A stretch of 64,000 nt of DNA, taken from Heloderma charlesbogerti. Taxonomy: Eukaryota; Chordata; Lepidosauria; Squamata; Helodermatidae. Every line of letters starts with the position of its first letter. The stretch's first letter is position 1. Shown piece by piece: positions 43,001-50,759 of the stretch. The DNA lies in contig JANEZZ010003061.1 of the NCBI GenBank assembly GCA_026122225.1, positions 6,193,501-6,257,500 of the forward strand. The letters are read 5' to 3'. Below the pieces are notes generated by a model that saw only the letters and a program-made list of their open reading frames with translations, was not told the DNA's origin and searched no databases. Position numbers and translations under genes: made by a program.

Positions 43001-45341
43001 CCATCTGGGGACCCTGGGCAGGCTGGATTTGGACCCCAGGCCTGAGGTTCCCCCACCCTGCCTTACTCTATGTGTTACCAGAGTGGCATGGGAAGCAGCA
43101 GCCATGCCACTAAGATAGGGATGGGGCTTTAGTGAATGAGTTGAGAAAGTGACCAGCTGGGACCTCACAACACCACAGTCAGGCAGCTTGCTTTTTTCTT
43201 ACTGCCCCACAGACACAAGTCATTGAACTCTGTTAATGAACCAAGTGGCGAGGCAAGTGGGGAGAAAGAAGCCTCTCCCTTGGATTTGGTCAGAAATCCA
43301 TACTTCAAACCTCCTATCCAAATTTAGGGAACATATTTGTTAAAGGAATATAATAAGAGACAAGAAGGGAAAGGAAAGCAGGTACTTGAAAAATAGGTTC
43401 ACTAATCAGGTGTGAGGTACATACGCAGAAAGACCTTTTCATTTTTTGGGTTGGGACATGAAGCTAGGAAGGTGTGAATTAAAAGGGATATATATGGCTT
43501 TGACCACTTCTTCCAAATGCTTCCTGATTTGGAAGCCCAGGGAAAGATGTGCATTATTCCTAGTGGGCTATGGATGCCAGCATCCTGGTCAAAGATGCTT
43601 GTAGCACTGGAGAAACAGACACCCAGGGGCAGCCCAGAGTGTCAGATACATTTCAATATTCTTACCCCCAAAATATTGGAACTTTCATAATCACTGTAGT
43701 AAATTGTGTGATCTATTTCCTAACAGAGACTGACAGTGTTGTACAGGAACAGTTGGCAGGAAATTGCAGCATTACATGTGCATTATGAGAGAATTAATAA
43801 TAAACTTGTCCAAAGTAGGTACCACTGGGGGGTGATGTCCTTTGCATCTCCCATTTTTGAACTGTCTGATAAATGTACATCAGTGAACAGTTGTATCCCA
43901 TATGTGTGCTGGGCTTGTATCTCTTACAGAATTGTGAATATTGGAGTCCTCACAAATTGGTGTAATGACGATTAAATTGCTTAATAACAATCCTGGAAAG
44001 TGTTCTGTGTTAGAAATACAAGTTTGCAAATTAGGGGATGCTTGAGCTCCTGGTGCTTTCACTTAGCTATCAATTTTTGTATGGAAGTTGTATTTTAAAA
44101 GAGCTTTTTGGTATTTTTGGTGTGTGTTCTTATACAGCAATGAACTAGCATAGCTCTTTTTGTTCTCTAGTTTAATTGCTTCTGCAGCTTGGGTCATTTA
44201 AGATCTTTTAATGCACTGTTGTAAATATTTGGAACTTGTTTTCATGTAAATGTGCTTTGTTAAAGAGAAAATAAGCAGAAGTAAGTTATCAAAGTTGTTT
44301 CTCAACATCGTATGCAGAAGACATACTCTTAAAATTGAAGACAAACATTAAAATCTGTCATTTTTTTCTTTCACAGTGGACCGAACAGAGGACACTATAT
44401 TGCAATAGTGAAGAGCCATGATTTTTGGTTGCTCTTTGATGATGACATTGTAGAGGTAAGAGTTGCTATAATTCTAGAACTGTTATTTCTAAATTATTGG
44501 GGAGAGCAATCTTATGGCCACTAGACAGTGTCTAGACAGACATAGATTTTTTTCCAGTTTCTGGGAACCAAGCTTGGAGCCAGGGCTCCGAGCTTGGTTC
44601 CCAGAAACTGTGCTCCCCTCCCCCGCCTTCTCATAGGCAGCACGGTTCTTTCCCATCTCCGCGCTCGTAATTGCAGCGCAGAGTGGACGAAAAGGGGATG
44701 ATCCCAGGGGAGGGGAGGAGACTGTGGAAGTGTTGTTATGACACTTCCTATGCATCATCCGGCTTCCCCCCTTCCGCTTCGAAGTCCCCAGCTAGACAGC
44801 CAAAATTGGCTGTAGCCACAAATGCAGGGCAGCCAGATTGTGGAGGAGAAGATCCCCTCCGCGCTCTGTCCACCCTGCATTGGATAGTCGGCCACCTCCG
44901 AGTTCGGAGGTGGCCAACTATCCCGCTAGGATTGCGCCCATTCTGTTTTTACTATTTAGTTTTAGATGACCTTTGAGACAATAGAAGTATTAGCAAAGAA
45001 ACTCTGCTCTAGTGACAAAGGCAGGGAGCTACGTCTTGCCCAAGTGTTTTTGTCTGTGCATATTTTTCTCAGTAGTGTCTCTCGTCATGTTTTAAATGTC
45101 AGGAAAGTTCTTTATAACATGCTGCTGCTGTAGCAATCTTAGTCATGTTTCTTTTATTGCAAAGCTTAAAAATTTAGTACAACATAAATTACAATGGATT
45201 TTCTTTCTTTGGAAATTATACCCTTCCATTTTGTTACAGAAAATAGATGCACAAGCTATTGAAGAATTCTACGGGTTGACGTCGGACATCTCAAAAAACT
45301 CAGAGTCTGGTTATATCCTCTTCTATCAGTCTCGGGACTGA
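16029..45341 (+). CDS. USP12: USP12 ubiquitin-specific protease 12, nine coding exons
   Basis: USP12 is a cysteine deubiquitinase of the USP family. It has low activity alone and is activated by the WD40 proteins WDR48/UAF1 and WDR20; reported targets include monoubiquitinated histones and signalling receptors. Joining 16029-16076, 24896-24976, 26132-26345, 31254-31483, 37757-37833, 38192-38275, 41823-42020, 44377-44455 and 45240-45341 gives 1113 nt, that is 370 codons plus stop, the length of human USP12. All introns start with GT and end with AG, and phases match at every junction. The Cys box has catalytic Cys48 ([10 protein letters not shown]), the His box has His317 ([11 protein letters not shown]), and Asp333 follows. 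Finger-domain cysteines are Cys186/Cys189 and Cys233/Cys236. Residues such as [15 protein letters not shown] and [16 protein letters not shown] favour USP12 over its paralogue USP46. No lesion is seen; the gene appears functional. Confidence 0.97.
17555..17625 (+). repeat. CR1 3' end fragment
   Basis: It carries the conserved CR1 3' segment GGCTTGGACTCGATGG (with GGTCTTGTAGGCCCCTTCC following) and a degenerate tail ACTGGACTATGAAAT. It is 5'-truncated to about 70 bp. Confidence 0.7.
18370..18472. repeat. Palindromic MITE (GATGTTTTGGACTACAA family)
   Basis: Left arm (GGTGTCCTTGAGATGTTTTG) and right arm (AAACATCTGCAGGGCATCAC) are inverted around a GATGGGAGT core. Same family as 2546-2690. Confidence 0.6.
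18560..18728 (+). repeat. Sauria-type SINE, 3' part
   Basis: It contains the characteristic GGTAAAATGAGTACCCAGCT, GGGGAAGGCAATGGCAAACC and GTCAGCAATGACTCAGTGCT in order, followed by a CCTTT-type tail (about 18715-18728). Sauria SINEs are squamate elements moved by Bov-B LINE machinery. The tRNA head is missing. Confidence 0.75.
18730..18843. repeat. Harbinger-like MITE, palindromic
   Basis: Inverted arms begin CTATGCATGTTTAGACAGAA and end with the complement of TTACAATCCTATACTTG. It lies directly next to the Sauria SINE tail, which may have inserted at or replaced its left end. Family of 50631-50757. Confidence 0.6.
18885..18942 (+). repeat. CR1 3' end fragment
   Basis: GTGTAGGCCCTTTCCAACCC followed by TACTATACTATTCTATGAAA is the CR1 3' terminus; about 60 bp remain. 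Confidence 0.7.
19550..20265 (-). repeat. L2-type LINE fragment, minus strand
   Basis: On the minus strand a remnant reads [20 protein letters not shown] and then ERLL-GTG, close to the L2 ORF2 segment that precedes its C-terminus. The rest downstream is a diverged 3'UTR ending near 19550. Frames are open only in part (20309-19929). Confidence 0.55.
20270..20707. mobile_element. ~440-bp Harbinger-like non-autonomous element
   Basis: Ends are GGATGCAATCCTAT (after TAA) and ATAGGATTGCTCTC (before TAG), inverted and of the same type as 5192-5614. GC-rich interior without a transposase frame. Confidence 0.5.
21159..21877. mobile_element. 719-bp hAT-like non-autonomous element
   Basis: It starts CAGTG and ends CACTG, the minimal hAT terminal inverted repeat. 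It is flanked by 8-base repeats with one mismatch, GCCTAGAC (21151-21158) and GCTTAGAC (21878-21885). The interior has no transposase frame. Inverted similarity beyond the five terminal bases is low, so the call rests on the end bases and the flank. Confidence 0.5.
23044..23185. mobile_element. 142-bp hAT-type MITE (CAGTGGAGGCTGGTGGCTCC family)
   Basis: Nearly the whole element is an inverted repeat: CAGTGGAGACTGGTGGCTC at the left pairs with GAGCCACCAGCCTCCACTG at the right. Flanks are ACCCTAGC (23036-23043) and ACTCTAAC (23186-23193), 6 of 8 identical, as for an old 8-bp hAT duplication. Sister copies are at 25155-25311 and 63849-63935. Confidence 0.75.
23745..23815. repeat. hAT-type MITE fragment
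   Basis: The segment GGCCCAAAAAGGTTGGGGAC resembles the right end of the element at 42214-42559 (GGACCAAAAAAGGTTTCCTA). Only one end is visible. Confidence 0.45.
24610..24780. repeat. hAT-type MITE fragment (AACCTCTTTCAGCCC family)
   Basis: It begins GAGCTGAACCTCTTTCAGCC near 24612, matching the right end (inverted) of the element at 54929-55037. The other end is missing. Confidence 0.5.
24896..24976 (+). CDS. USP12: USP12 exon 2 (residues 17-43)
   Basis: It encodes [20 protein letters not shown] and then HYFGLVN. Acceptor CCTAG ends at 24895, donor GTAAGT starts at 24977; phase 0 on both sides. It leads directly into the Cys box. Confidence 0.96.
24977..26131 (+). other. USP12: USP12 intron 2 (1.16 kb)
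   Basis: GT..AG intron. It contains one MITE (25155-25311); the remainder (25320-26131) shows no recognisable element. Confidence 0.85.
25155..25311. mobile_element. 157-bp hAT-type MITE (CAGTGGAGGCTGGTGGCTCC family)
   Basis: The arms CAGTGGAGGCTGGTAGCTCC and GGAGCCACCAGCCTCCACTG are inverted. Flanks AGTGAAAG (25147-25154) and GGTGAAAT (25312-25319) share 6 of 8 bases. Same family as 23044-23185. Confidence 0.75.
26132..26345 (+). CDS. USP12: USP12 exon 3 (residues 44-114), Cys box
   Basis: It starts [20 protein letters not shown] with the nucleophile Cys48, and ends [17 protein letters not shown] plus one base of codon 115. Acceptor TTCTAG ends at 26131; donor GTAATG starts at 26346. Confidence 0.97.
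28177..28897 (+). pseudogene. BED-finger protein remnant of hAT transposase, frameshifted
   Basis: Two open segments (28177-28650 and 28637-28897) lie in different frames. The second gives a BED finger: VCCHC (the C-x2-C pair) and LLLHLRRQH (the H-x4-H pair), about 25 residues apart. The aromatic start of the finger (V-W-D-F) is read in the third frame just upstream, so a one-base loss in the T-run near 28638-28642 separates it from the rest. The 14-C run is a further likely slip site. Upstream is a long acidic, low-complexity leader. BED fingers sit at the N-terminus of many hAT transposases and of ZBED host proteins. No catalytic domain follows the stop at 28897. Confidence 0.7.
29297..29770 (+). 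repeat. Three tandem ~165-bp subterminal repeats in the hAT element
   Basis: Three diverged direct copies start near 29299, 29462 and 29637. Each has GCCTAGCACACAAGCCAGTG-like sequence, then GGGCCA.A.TGCCTGGA.TTT, then GAGGGGCTGGGAGGGGCC-like and GGGAGAAGTTA-like parts. They lie about 170-640 bp inside the right terminus, where hAT transposases usually have extra binding sites. Confidence 0.75.
29950..30780 (-). repeat. L2-type LINE fragment, minus strand
   Basis: Minus-strand remnants resemble those at 19550-20265, for example the complement of AGGGCTTTACAGGCCACTAC and of CCCATGTATAATGCGTACCA. It includes a small tandem duplication of GGCCTTGGGAATGGACTGG-type sequence (30197-30247). No intact frame. 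Confidence 0.45.
30789..30856. repeat. Perfect 27-bp inverted repeat, 14-nt loop
   Basis: Positions 30789-30815 and 30830-30856 are exact reverse complements around a 14-base loop. Flanks show no terminal repeat or target duplication. It could be a template-switch product, a tiny MITE remnant or a hairpin RNA source. Confidence 0.9.
31254..31483 (+). CDS. USP12: USP12 exon 4 (residues 115-191)
   Basis: It completes Glu115 and encodes [20 protein letters not shown], continuing to RCLTCET with zinc-finger Cys186 and Cys189. Acceptor AAAG ends at 31253; donor GTAAGT starts at 31484, phase 0. QQDAHEF is a conserved USP motif. Confidence 0.97.
31516..31735 (+). repeat. Harbinger-like MITE arm and L2-type 3' end with GAT repeat
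   Basis: The left part (TAAGGGTGCAATCCTGTGCA, from 31518) is one arm of the GGGTGCAATCC MITE family. A LINE 3' terminus follows (GTGAACCACCCAGAGAACTT, near 31677) ending in an ATGATGATG repeat (about 31719-31737). Confidence 0.55.
32568..32780 (+). repeat. MIR-like tRNA-derived SINE with 9-bp target duplication
   Basis: The tRNA-like head CAGAGTGGTTAGAGTGTTGG (32579-32598) is followed by the body CTCACTGGGTGACTTTGGGC and CTAACCTACCTCACAGG, and an A-rich tail. It is flanked by identical TAATACTGA (32559-32567 and 32781-32789). Relatives occur at 32903-33143 (plus), 36830-37045, 53478-53690 and 63350-63530 (all minus). Confidence 0.8.
32903..33143 (+). repeat. MIR-like tRNA-derived SINE
   Basis: Second, better preserved copy: head GTAGTGTAGTGGTGAGAGTG, B-box-like GGTTCTAGTCC, tail AATAAATAAATAAATAAA. 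Flanking AAACAGA occurs at both ends and is a probable short target duplication. Confidence 0.8.
34497..36085 (-). pseudogene. Bov-B ORF2, endonuclease end and RT, inverted segment
   Basis: Reading from about 36085 leftwards: [20 protein letters not shown] (endonuclease C-terminal region), a Lys-rich linker ([17 protein letters not shown]), then RT motifs [32 protein letters not shown] and the catalytic [12 protein letters not shown], ending at GLKLNI next to the left border. Frames shift near 35587, and a stop is near 35420. Confidence 0.8.
36092..36715 (+). pseudogene. Bov-B ORF2 C-terminus and 3' end, sense segment
   Basis: It opens at [20 protein letters not shown] and runs to [11 protein letters not shown] in one open frame (36103-36822 includes flank). 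The segment holds [19 protein letters not shown] and [17 protein letters not shown], typical of the RTE C-terminal region. The 3' end has AGAGTCGGACACGACTGA and an ACA repeat. Confidence 0.85.
36830..37045 (-). repeat. MIR-like tRNA-derived SINE, minus strand
   Basis: It carries the complement of the family body (CTTGTGAGGTAGGTTAGGCT and CAAAGTCACCCAGTGAGCTT on the plus strand) and of the head (CTCTAACCTCCACACCATGC). Confidence 0.75.
37757..37833 (+). CDS. USP12: USP12 exon 5 (residues 192-216)
   Basis: It encodes [20 protein letters not shown] and ITHCL plus two bases of codon 217. Acceptor TTGCAG ends at 37756; donor GTATGG starts at 37834. Confidence 0.96.
38192..38275 (+). CDS. USP12: USP12 exon 6 (residues 217-244)
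   Basis: It completes Arg217 and encodes [20 protein letters not shown] and SKQEAHK plus two bases of codon 245. Cys233 and Cys236 complete the finger zinc site. The intron before it is only 358 bp. Confidence 0.96.
38505..38622 (+). repeat. Interspersed repeat shared with 6.2 kb
   Basis: It starts GACCCTGCTGAATGGGGTGA and ends AGACAGATCCTGGATCCAAC, as at 6222-6355. Unclassified; it directly abuts the foldback element to the right. Confidence 0.5.
38629..38935. mobile_element. ~305-bp foldback element (ACCCAGTTCACACGTCAC ends)
   Basis: The left end ACCCAGTTCACACGTCAC and the right end GTGACGTGTGAATTGGGT are inverted (17 of 18). Further inverted pairs such as CTTTTAAGGAACAACCCAG and GGGTTAACTCTGGGTTGTTT fill the middle. 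No coding frame. Related in end motif to 330-720 and in style to 39637-39935. Confidence 0.65.
39637..39935. mobile_element. ~300-bp foldback element (CTGGGTTCACACAACACAAC ends)
   Basis: The left end CTGGGTTCACACAACACAAC and the right end GTCGTGTGGTGTGAACCCAG are inverted. Inner repeats of AACCATGATTTGTTAACCAT type make several small hairpins. Non-autonomous; superfamily not determined. Confidence 0.65.
41823..42020 (+). CDS. USP12: USP12 exon 7 (residues 245-310)
   Basis: It completes Arg245 and encodes [20 protein letters not shown] through [20 protein letters not shown] to VAVVVHCG plus two bases of codon 311. [10 protein letters not shown] is a conserved USP core motif. Acceptor TTTCAG ends at 41822; donor GTAATA starts at 42021. 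Confidence 0.97.
42214..42559. mobile_element. 346-bp hAT-type MITE with near-perfect 8-bp duplication
   Basis: The ends CAGAGGTAGGCA and, on the complement, CAGGGGTAGGAA are inverted (10 of 12). Flanks TCATAAGC (42206-42213) and TCCTAAGC (42560-42567) share 7 of 8 bases. Non-coding. Confidence 0.72.
42720..43060. mobile_element. 341-bp hAT-type MITE (AGGG.TGGGGAAC family)
   Basis: The ends TAGGGATGGGGAACT and, on the complement, CAGGGTGGGGGAACC are inverted (11 of 15). Flanks CCCTATTC (42712-42719) and CCTTACTC (43061-43068) share 6 of 8 bases. Non-coding. Confidence 0.65.
44377..44455 (+). CDS. USP12: USP12 exon 8 (residues 311-337), His box
   Basis: It completes Ser311 and encodes [20 protein letters not shown] and DDDIVE, with general base His317 and Asp333. 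Acceptor TCACAG ends at 44376; donor GTAAGA starts at 44456, phase 0. Confidence 0.97.
44456..45239 (+). other. USP12: USP12 intron 8 (784 bp)
   Basis: GT..AG intron; more than half is the Harbinger-like element 44500-44945. Confidence 0.85.
44500..44945. mobile_element. ~440-bp Harbinger-like non-autonomous element
   Basis: End motifs GAGCAATCTTATGGCC and CTAGGATTGCGCCC are inverted. The interior shares with 5192-5614 the parts GGAGAAGATCCCCTCC and CCCTGCATTGGATAG, and has an inner palindrome (GGGAACCAAGCTTGGAGCC with GGCTCCGAGCTTGGTTCCC). The 3-bp flank is unclear in this copy. Confidence 0.6.
45240..45341 (+). CDS. USP12: USP12 exon 9, C-terminus (residues 338-370) and stop
   Basis: It encodes [20 protein letters not shown] and [13 protein letters not shown], then TGA at 45339-45341. 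Acceptor TTACAG ends at 45239. The GYILFYQ end is the usual C-terminal strand of the USP fold. Confidence 0.97.
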   Translation, partial: KIDAQAIEEFYGLTSDISKNSESGYILFYQSRD

Positions 45342-46700
45342 ATGCGTCTGTGGTGAAAAGTGACTTCCTGCCTCACTTCTTTTCTGGCTGTTGTGGAGAA
45401 GAAAGTACAGATTCCTTTAAAAACAAGAATGCAGAGAATCAAAGGAGTGGTGGCGCAGTTTGCACAGAACAAAGCCAGGGTTTCAGAGAGGCTTTCTTAA
45501 ACTCTTCATATCATGTTAATTTAATTTGCTCAGGTGTCATCGCTGAAAGTGCTGATCCACCACAAATGCCCAGTGGGAACAGAGATGCCAGCCACTCTTG
45601 TAAGAGCTTGCCATTATGCAGCTGAAACTGTATCTAGAAGACTTGATCACATTCAAGTCAGTCAAAATATTTTCATAGTCTTCAGTATGCGTTGGCTAGT
45701 GTTGCACCTGGAAGTAAGTGCAACAGAAGCAATATAAATTTGACATACTAATTTTTGTTGTTTATTTCTTATTACTAAAAGTGCAGATGATTCTCTGTGT
45801 TGATTTTACCTATCCTGAATTTCTGTGTTGTTGGGTTTTTTTGCACAATTAGAGAGCGTTAGCCTAACAGTTGCCTTCCTGGCCAGAATAAATTAACAGA
45901 ATTTGGTGTTGAAACTAGAATCAAGAAGGCAAGTATGTTCTGCTTCTTGTAAGAAGCTTACATTACAGTAATATGTACCTCTGTGGGAACAGCTTTGGGT
46001 TTTAAACTCCCTATGGGGAAGAACTTGGTTCTATAGTTTATTTTTATTTATGCATTATTGCAACTTCTAGAGATTCTGTGTTTTGTATTCTTCTCAATTC
46101 CAACCATTTTTGGAACCTAGATTTGTATATTAGCTTATATGAGATTTAAATATTCTACTCCACTGCTCATCTAAAAGATTTATGCCATTTCTCAATAAGA
46201 ATACCTTCAAAACTTAAAGTAACTGGGGAAGGTATGGGATTTTGCATCTTCCTTGAGGAGCTGGTGTCTCTTGCTTTATATTTGACATGATTTATTTAAA
46301 GAGTTTGAAATGGAACTTGTCTCTTAAATTGTAAAACAGATTACTTGTTTTATTACAGTGAGATGCTAGAGCATTGGTAATAATGCCCGTTTTTCTGTTC
46401 TAAGTCTTCTAACAATTTGTCTGCAGTATAGGACAGAGTTATACAGGGCCCAGTAGGACCTGGGAGGCAAACACGTGTGTACTTCTGGGCTTAATTGTGG
46501 CATTAATTAAAAATGCAAAATAGGTTCAGAAAATCTTGATCTTCAATCAGTGGTTGCAGTGGATATGAAAATCCCGGATGTGTATGTTAGATGAAATATT
46601 CTAGGAGTAAAGATGTGAATCGTTCAAGACTCCTTACAGCCGTGTGATGGCTTTATCCAAAATTTAAAAAGTAATAAAAGTGTTTTTGAGATCGGATTGG
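45342..46700 (+). other. USP12: USP12 3'UTR, probable
   Basis: The sequence after the stop is repeat-poor and AT-rich, as for a long 3'UTR. AATAAA hexamers are at 45887-45892 and 46673-46678. Mammalian USP12 has a long 3'UTR, so transcription may continue well past the second hexamer (a further AATAAA lies at 50435-50440). The true end is not determinable here. Confidence 0.45.
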
Positions 46701-49199
46701 ATCATGACAGCAAGGGATGATATGGAACTGAGCTCTTCTATTTGACACTTCCATGGATCATCATTCTGTTGTCTGACAGTAGCTGAATGTAATTTCTTGG
46801 GGGGGAAAGCTGAATGTACATGCCCAATAAGAGCAATTTATGCTTTGATATTTTGGCATCCCTTTCTAGAATGTGTTTTTTCCATTGTAATTTTGTTTTG
46901 TTGGCAAGGTTAAGATGTAAAACTGTTTTCTGTCTGCTGCTATAACTACTGCATTTACTTTATCTGTATCATTTAGCTCAGGAAAATGACTTCATATAAC
47001 AGAACAGATTTTTAACAGGGTCACCAAGTGGGCTCTTTTATTTAACAAATATGAAAAGGTCATGTCAAATTGTAAATTTTTTTTATATATATAAAAACGA
47101 AGTTTTTGAAGCCTTGTTTTGGCCAGCACTCTTTGTTCTTCTACTGTTGTACGAATTATGTTGTTTGTCTAAAATACCAAATACACTGCTGAGATAACCC
47201 TAACTAGCCTCTGAGGAGAGGAGATCATTGCTTTTAAAGGACTTTGTGTAACAGTGGCCTAGGGTCACTTAGGTTGCAGCCCTGGACACACTTACTTAGG
47301 AGTAAGCCCTGATGAACTCAGTGGGACTTACTTCTGAGCAGACATCCATAGGATTGTGCTGTTAGTGAGCTGAATGGAGATCTGAACCTGGGTTTCCCTT
47401 CTCCTAGTCAGATACAGTAACCACTAAATCACACAGGTTCTTGCTGGAAATCAGTAGGAAAAATGCCACTACATTTAGAATGGTATAAACACTGTTTGTT
47501 CAGGGAATGCTCTCAACTTTCCCGCTGTCTGGAATTCAAAGAATTGCTTAGACTTGCACAAGCTCATGGACACATACCCAGTGAACTTTTTTTTTTACTA
47601 ATTTCCTGTCCACAGGAAACACCTGTCCACAGTTGCGTAATGCCTTTATTAGGACCAATCATAATGCCACAAAAGTATGTATAACTTTTTGCATTCTCCA
47701 GAACTCTTCATCAAGCAAGGTGGCACAAAAAGCAGAGACAAACACACACACACAAAACATGGATTTTATATATTTTTTTCTCATGGACCTGTGCAGTGAT
47801 CTTAGTTTGTTTTCCTTGTACACCTGACACCCTGTTATATCACAACTGTTTTGCAACTGCCCTCAGTTTCAAGGTCATTTGCCCTCTGGGAAAGAGAACT
47901 ACTGATCAAAAACAAGTCTAAAACTCCCTTGGGCCCATGTTCTTTGCACAGTTCTTTGATTCCTGGCCATTACATTTATTTGACTTCTGATGGTGTTGAG
48001 AATAGAAGGTTGTTTGTTTAATATCAAGAATGTACTTGCATCAAAGTGCAACTTAATTTCAAGAAGCACCAAAAGCACAAACTGGTCACTTGAAAAGGGA
48101 TAAGCTCCTTCTTAGGATGTAGAAGACCGTCTTCTGATGTGAATGGAAATGATGGCTGGGACTCCCAATTCCTATTTTGTATATTCGGTTAGTTAAACAG
48201 TGTGTTCTCAGTGTTCTGTACCAAATCTGTTTGATCTCTCCTTTTAATTTTTAGCTTTGTGTTCTCAGACCTCAAAACATGTTTGTTATCTTTCTCCTTG
48301 TAGTGTAGAAAACATGAGTATGGTGACTGTATGTCATACAAAACTTCATTATAACTCATAAGTAGTGCAACTATGAACATTTTCATTATTTTGGAAAGTA
48401 AGCACGAGGTTCGTTGATAACTTCTTTAAATTGGTGTTATTGGCCCATTGCAGCAGCATTTCCTAACTTAGAATATCAAGACCTCTAGGGTTTGTTTGAA
48501 AGTTCCACCAACTGTATCTGGTTCTTGAATGCCAGCTGAGCCCTGTGGTTACCTGAGTAAGAACAGCATGTTGACATAAATGTCCCCTCTAGTCATGATA
48601 TGTGGATGTCTTTTGAAGTCATTGCATCAGGGATGTTTTAGATAATATACAACAGCTGTACCCATTTTTATATGATGAGCTTTTAGGCAAGCAACCTCAC
48701 TTTAGACTCTCACTCTTGGTACAAAGTATCACTGGTGTGGACAACATTTCTAAAAATGAGAATCCTTGAACATAAGATTAAATATAAAGTTCTTGAGGCT
48801 TTATCAGTACAACATTTCTCTGTCACATGTATTGGAAATGGTTAGAAAGGGTTTTTTCACTGTAAAATGTGTGCATCATAGTGGACCATTTGGATACGTG
48901 ACTTTAATCCAAAGCCTGGTAGTTCCTAAATACCGCTTACCACTAAAGGCCTTTTATTAAAAGTGAAAGCTAAAGATCATAGCAGAGTCTTGGATCCTGT
49001 CTGCTAACTGGGATTGTGATCCACAATTTGGGAAGATTTTAAGTTGCAATAGATATTGGTGTCCACAGAATTAAAAATTCATCTTCAAAACTGGGTGTGT
49101 GGCAGTGGGTATTAAATCAATCCAGGATTAAACATAGACTCTGTGAAAGTGCTAGACAGGGCAGGTGCCATGGGGAAGGCCCAATCTCCCCTCTTTATG
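46701..49199. other. Downstream of USP12, mostly unique-looking
   Basis: No gene is seen. One short repeat of the GCAGTCC..ACTTACT..GAGTAAG type lies at 47274-47365. The rest may be distal 3'UTR. Confidence 0.4.
47274..47365. repeat. Short palindromic repeat (GTTGCAGCCC..ATAGGATTG)
   Basis: It begins GGTTGCAGCCCTGGACACAC and ends ACATCCATAGGATTGTGCTG, inverted ends of the family at 14564-14715. Confidence 0.5.
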
Positions 49200-49203
49200 C
49201 ATT

Positions 49204-49970
49204 TGGGGTGCAATCCTGAGCATGTTTAGACAGAAAAAAGTCATACAACTCCTAGCATGCCTCATCCAGCACGACTGGCTGAGGCATGCTGGGAGCGATA
49301 GGACTTTTTTTTCTATTTAAATATACATAGAAGCAACAGTAAGAACCGGACATGGAACAACCGATTGGTTCAAAATTGGGACGGGAGTACGACAAGGCTG
49401 CATATTGTCGCCCTGCTTATTTAACTTATTTAAGCTATGGCAAACCTAGACAGCATAGTAAGAAGCAGAGACATCACCTTGCCGACAAAGATTCGTATAA
49501 TCAAAGCTATGGTTTTCCCAGTAGCAACGTATGGCTGTGAGAGCTGGACTATTAAGGAAGGCTGAGCGCCGAAGAATTGATGCTTTCGAACTGTGGTGCT
49601 GGAGAAGACTCTTACAAGTCCCCTCGACTGCAAGGAGGTCAAATCAGTCCATCCTAAAGGAAATCAACCCTGAGTGCTCATTGGAAGGACAGATACTGAA
49701 GCTGAAGCTCAAATATTTTGGCACCTAATGTGAAGAGAAAACTCCCTGGAAAAGACCCTGATGCTGGGAAAGATTGAAGGCAAAAGGAGAAGGGACGGCA
49801 GAGGATGATGAGATGGCTAGATAGCATCACCGATGCAATGAATATGAACTTGAGCACACTCCGGGAGAGAGCACAGGACAGGAAGGCCTGGCGTGCTATG
49901 GTCCATGGGGTCACGAAGAGTCGGACATGACTGAACGACTGAACAACAACAACAACAAGGATTCCACCCT
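49204..49970. repeat. Harbinger-like MITE interrupted by Bov-B
   Basis: The left part (49204-49329) starts GGGGTGCAATCCTGAGCATG and shows both palindrome arms up to AAATATACATAG. The expected end of the right arm, AGGATTCCACCCT, is found at 49958-49970, after the Bov-B copy. The MITE was therefore present first. Confidence 0.7.
49330..49957 (+). mobile_element. Bov-B LINE, 5'-truncated and internally deleted
   Basis: It begins in the RT domain ([11 protein letters not shown], about 49384-49416), then jumps at about 49430 to [20 protein letters not shown], missing the catalytic YADD segment. It continues with [21 protein letters not shown] coding in shifted frames to the 3' end AGAGTCGGACATGACTGAAC and an ACA repeat. 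It is the same family as at 34.5-36.7 kb. Confidence 0.85.
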
Positions 49971-50630
49971 TAGCCACATGTGTGAATATAGTACATCTAA
50001 GTGCAGCTTTTAGGAGTTAATTCTTTCCTGACTGTAGGCTTGTAACAAAGCCTATGATTGATCTCTCCTCCATAGAGAGAAAGGTGTGACTTGACCAAAA
50101 ACTGTACAGTAAAAATGTTAGACAACCAAGATTAGAGAATTGCTTATTCTTCAAGCACTGTTAATCACAGCTTTCCACCGACTCCTAAATTAGATGTAAT
50201 GTTTGACCATAGCCTCTGCCAACACGTATTAATGACTTTGGCTGAGAAATGAGTGCTGGAAACTGCTGAGCCTGTTACTTGATATAAATAACGTGAAGAA
50301 TAATTGTATGTACCATAAATGCTCAAGAAAGTAAGATAGCAAAAGCTTTGTTTTAACCAAATTTGGTAGTTATAATGCACAAGCCAAGTTTCTGATTTTA
50401 AGAGTGCGAGTGCATAAACACTGGTATCCTCCAAAATAAAGAACGAAGTGCCAGACTGGTTGCTATTAGAATCTGGCACGTTGTAGTGTAGCTGTAGTTT
50501 TATATTGCTGTGGGCTCAGATGGTTCAGCCACAAAATATAAACCAGTATGAAAACAAGCTAGTATGGCTGGTTCGTATTGCCAAAATACTAATTTAGTAA
50601 TAGTGTCTGGTCATGGGAGACTCGTGCGCC

Positions 50631-50757
50631 TAAGGGTGCAATCCTATGCATTTTTAGAAAGAAAAAAGTCCTGCAATTCTCAGCATTCCCCAGCCAACCA
50701 TGCTGGGAGTTGTAGGACTTTTTCCTGTCTAAATATCCATAGGATTACACCCTAAGA
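50631..50757. mobile_element. ~120-bp Harbinger-like MITE with TAA duplication
   Basis: TAA precedes GGGTGCAATCCTATGCATTT, and GGATTACACCC precedes TAA. The two halves form an almost continuous foldback with the internal motifs AGAAAAAAGTCCTGCAATTC and GTTGTAGGACTTTTTCCTGT. Confidence 0.75.
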
Positions 50758-50759
50758 GT

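Larger units (their letters stand above)
42021..44376 (+). other. USP12: USP12 intron 7 (2.4 kb)
   Basis: GT..AG intron with two hAT-type MITEs close together. The part 43100-44376 holds nothing recognised. Confidence 0.85.
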
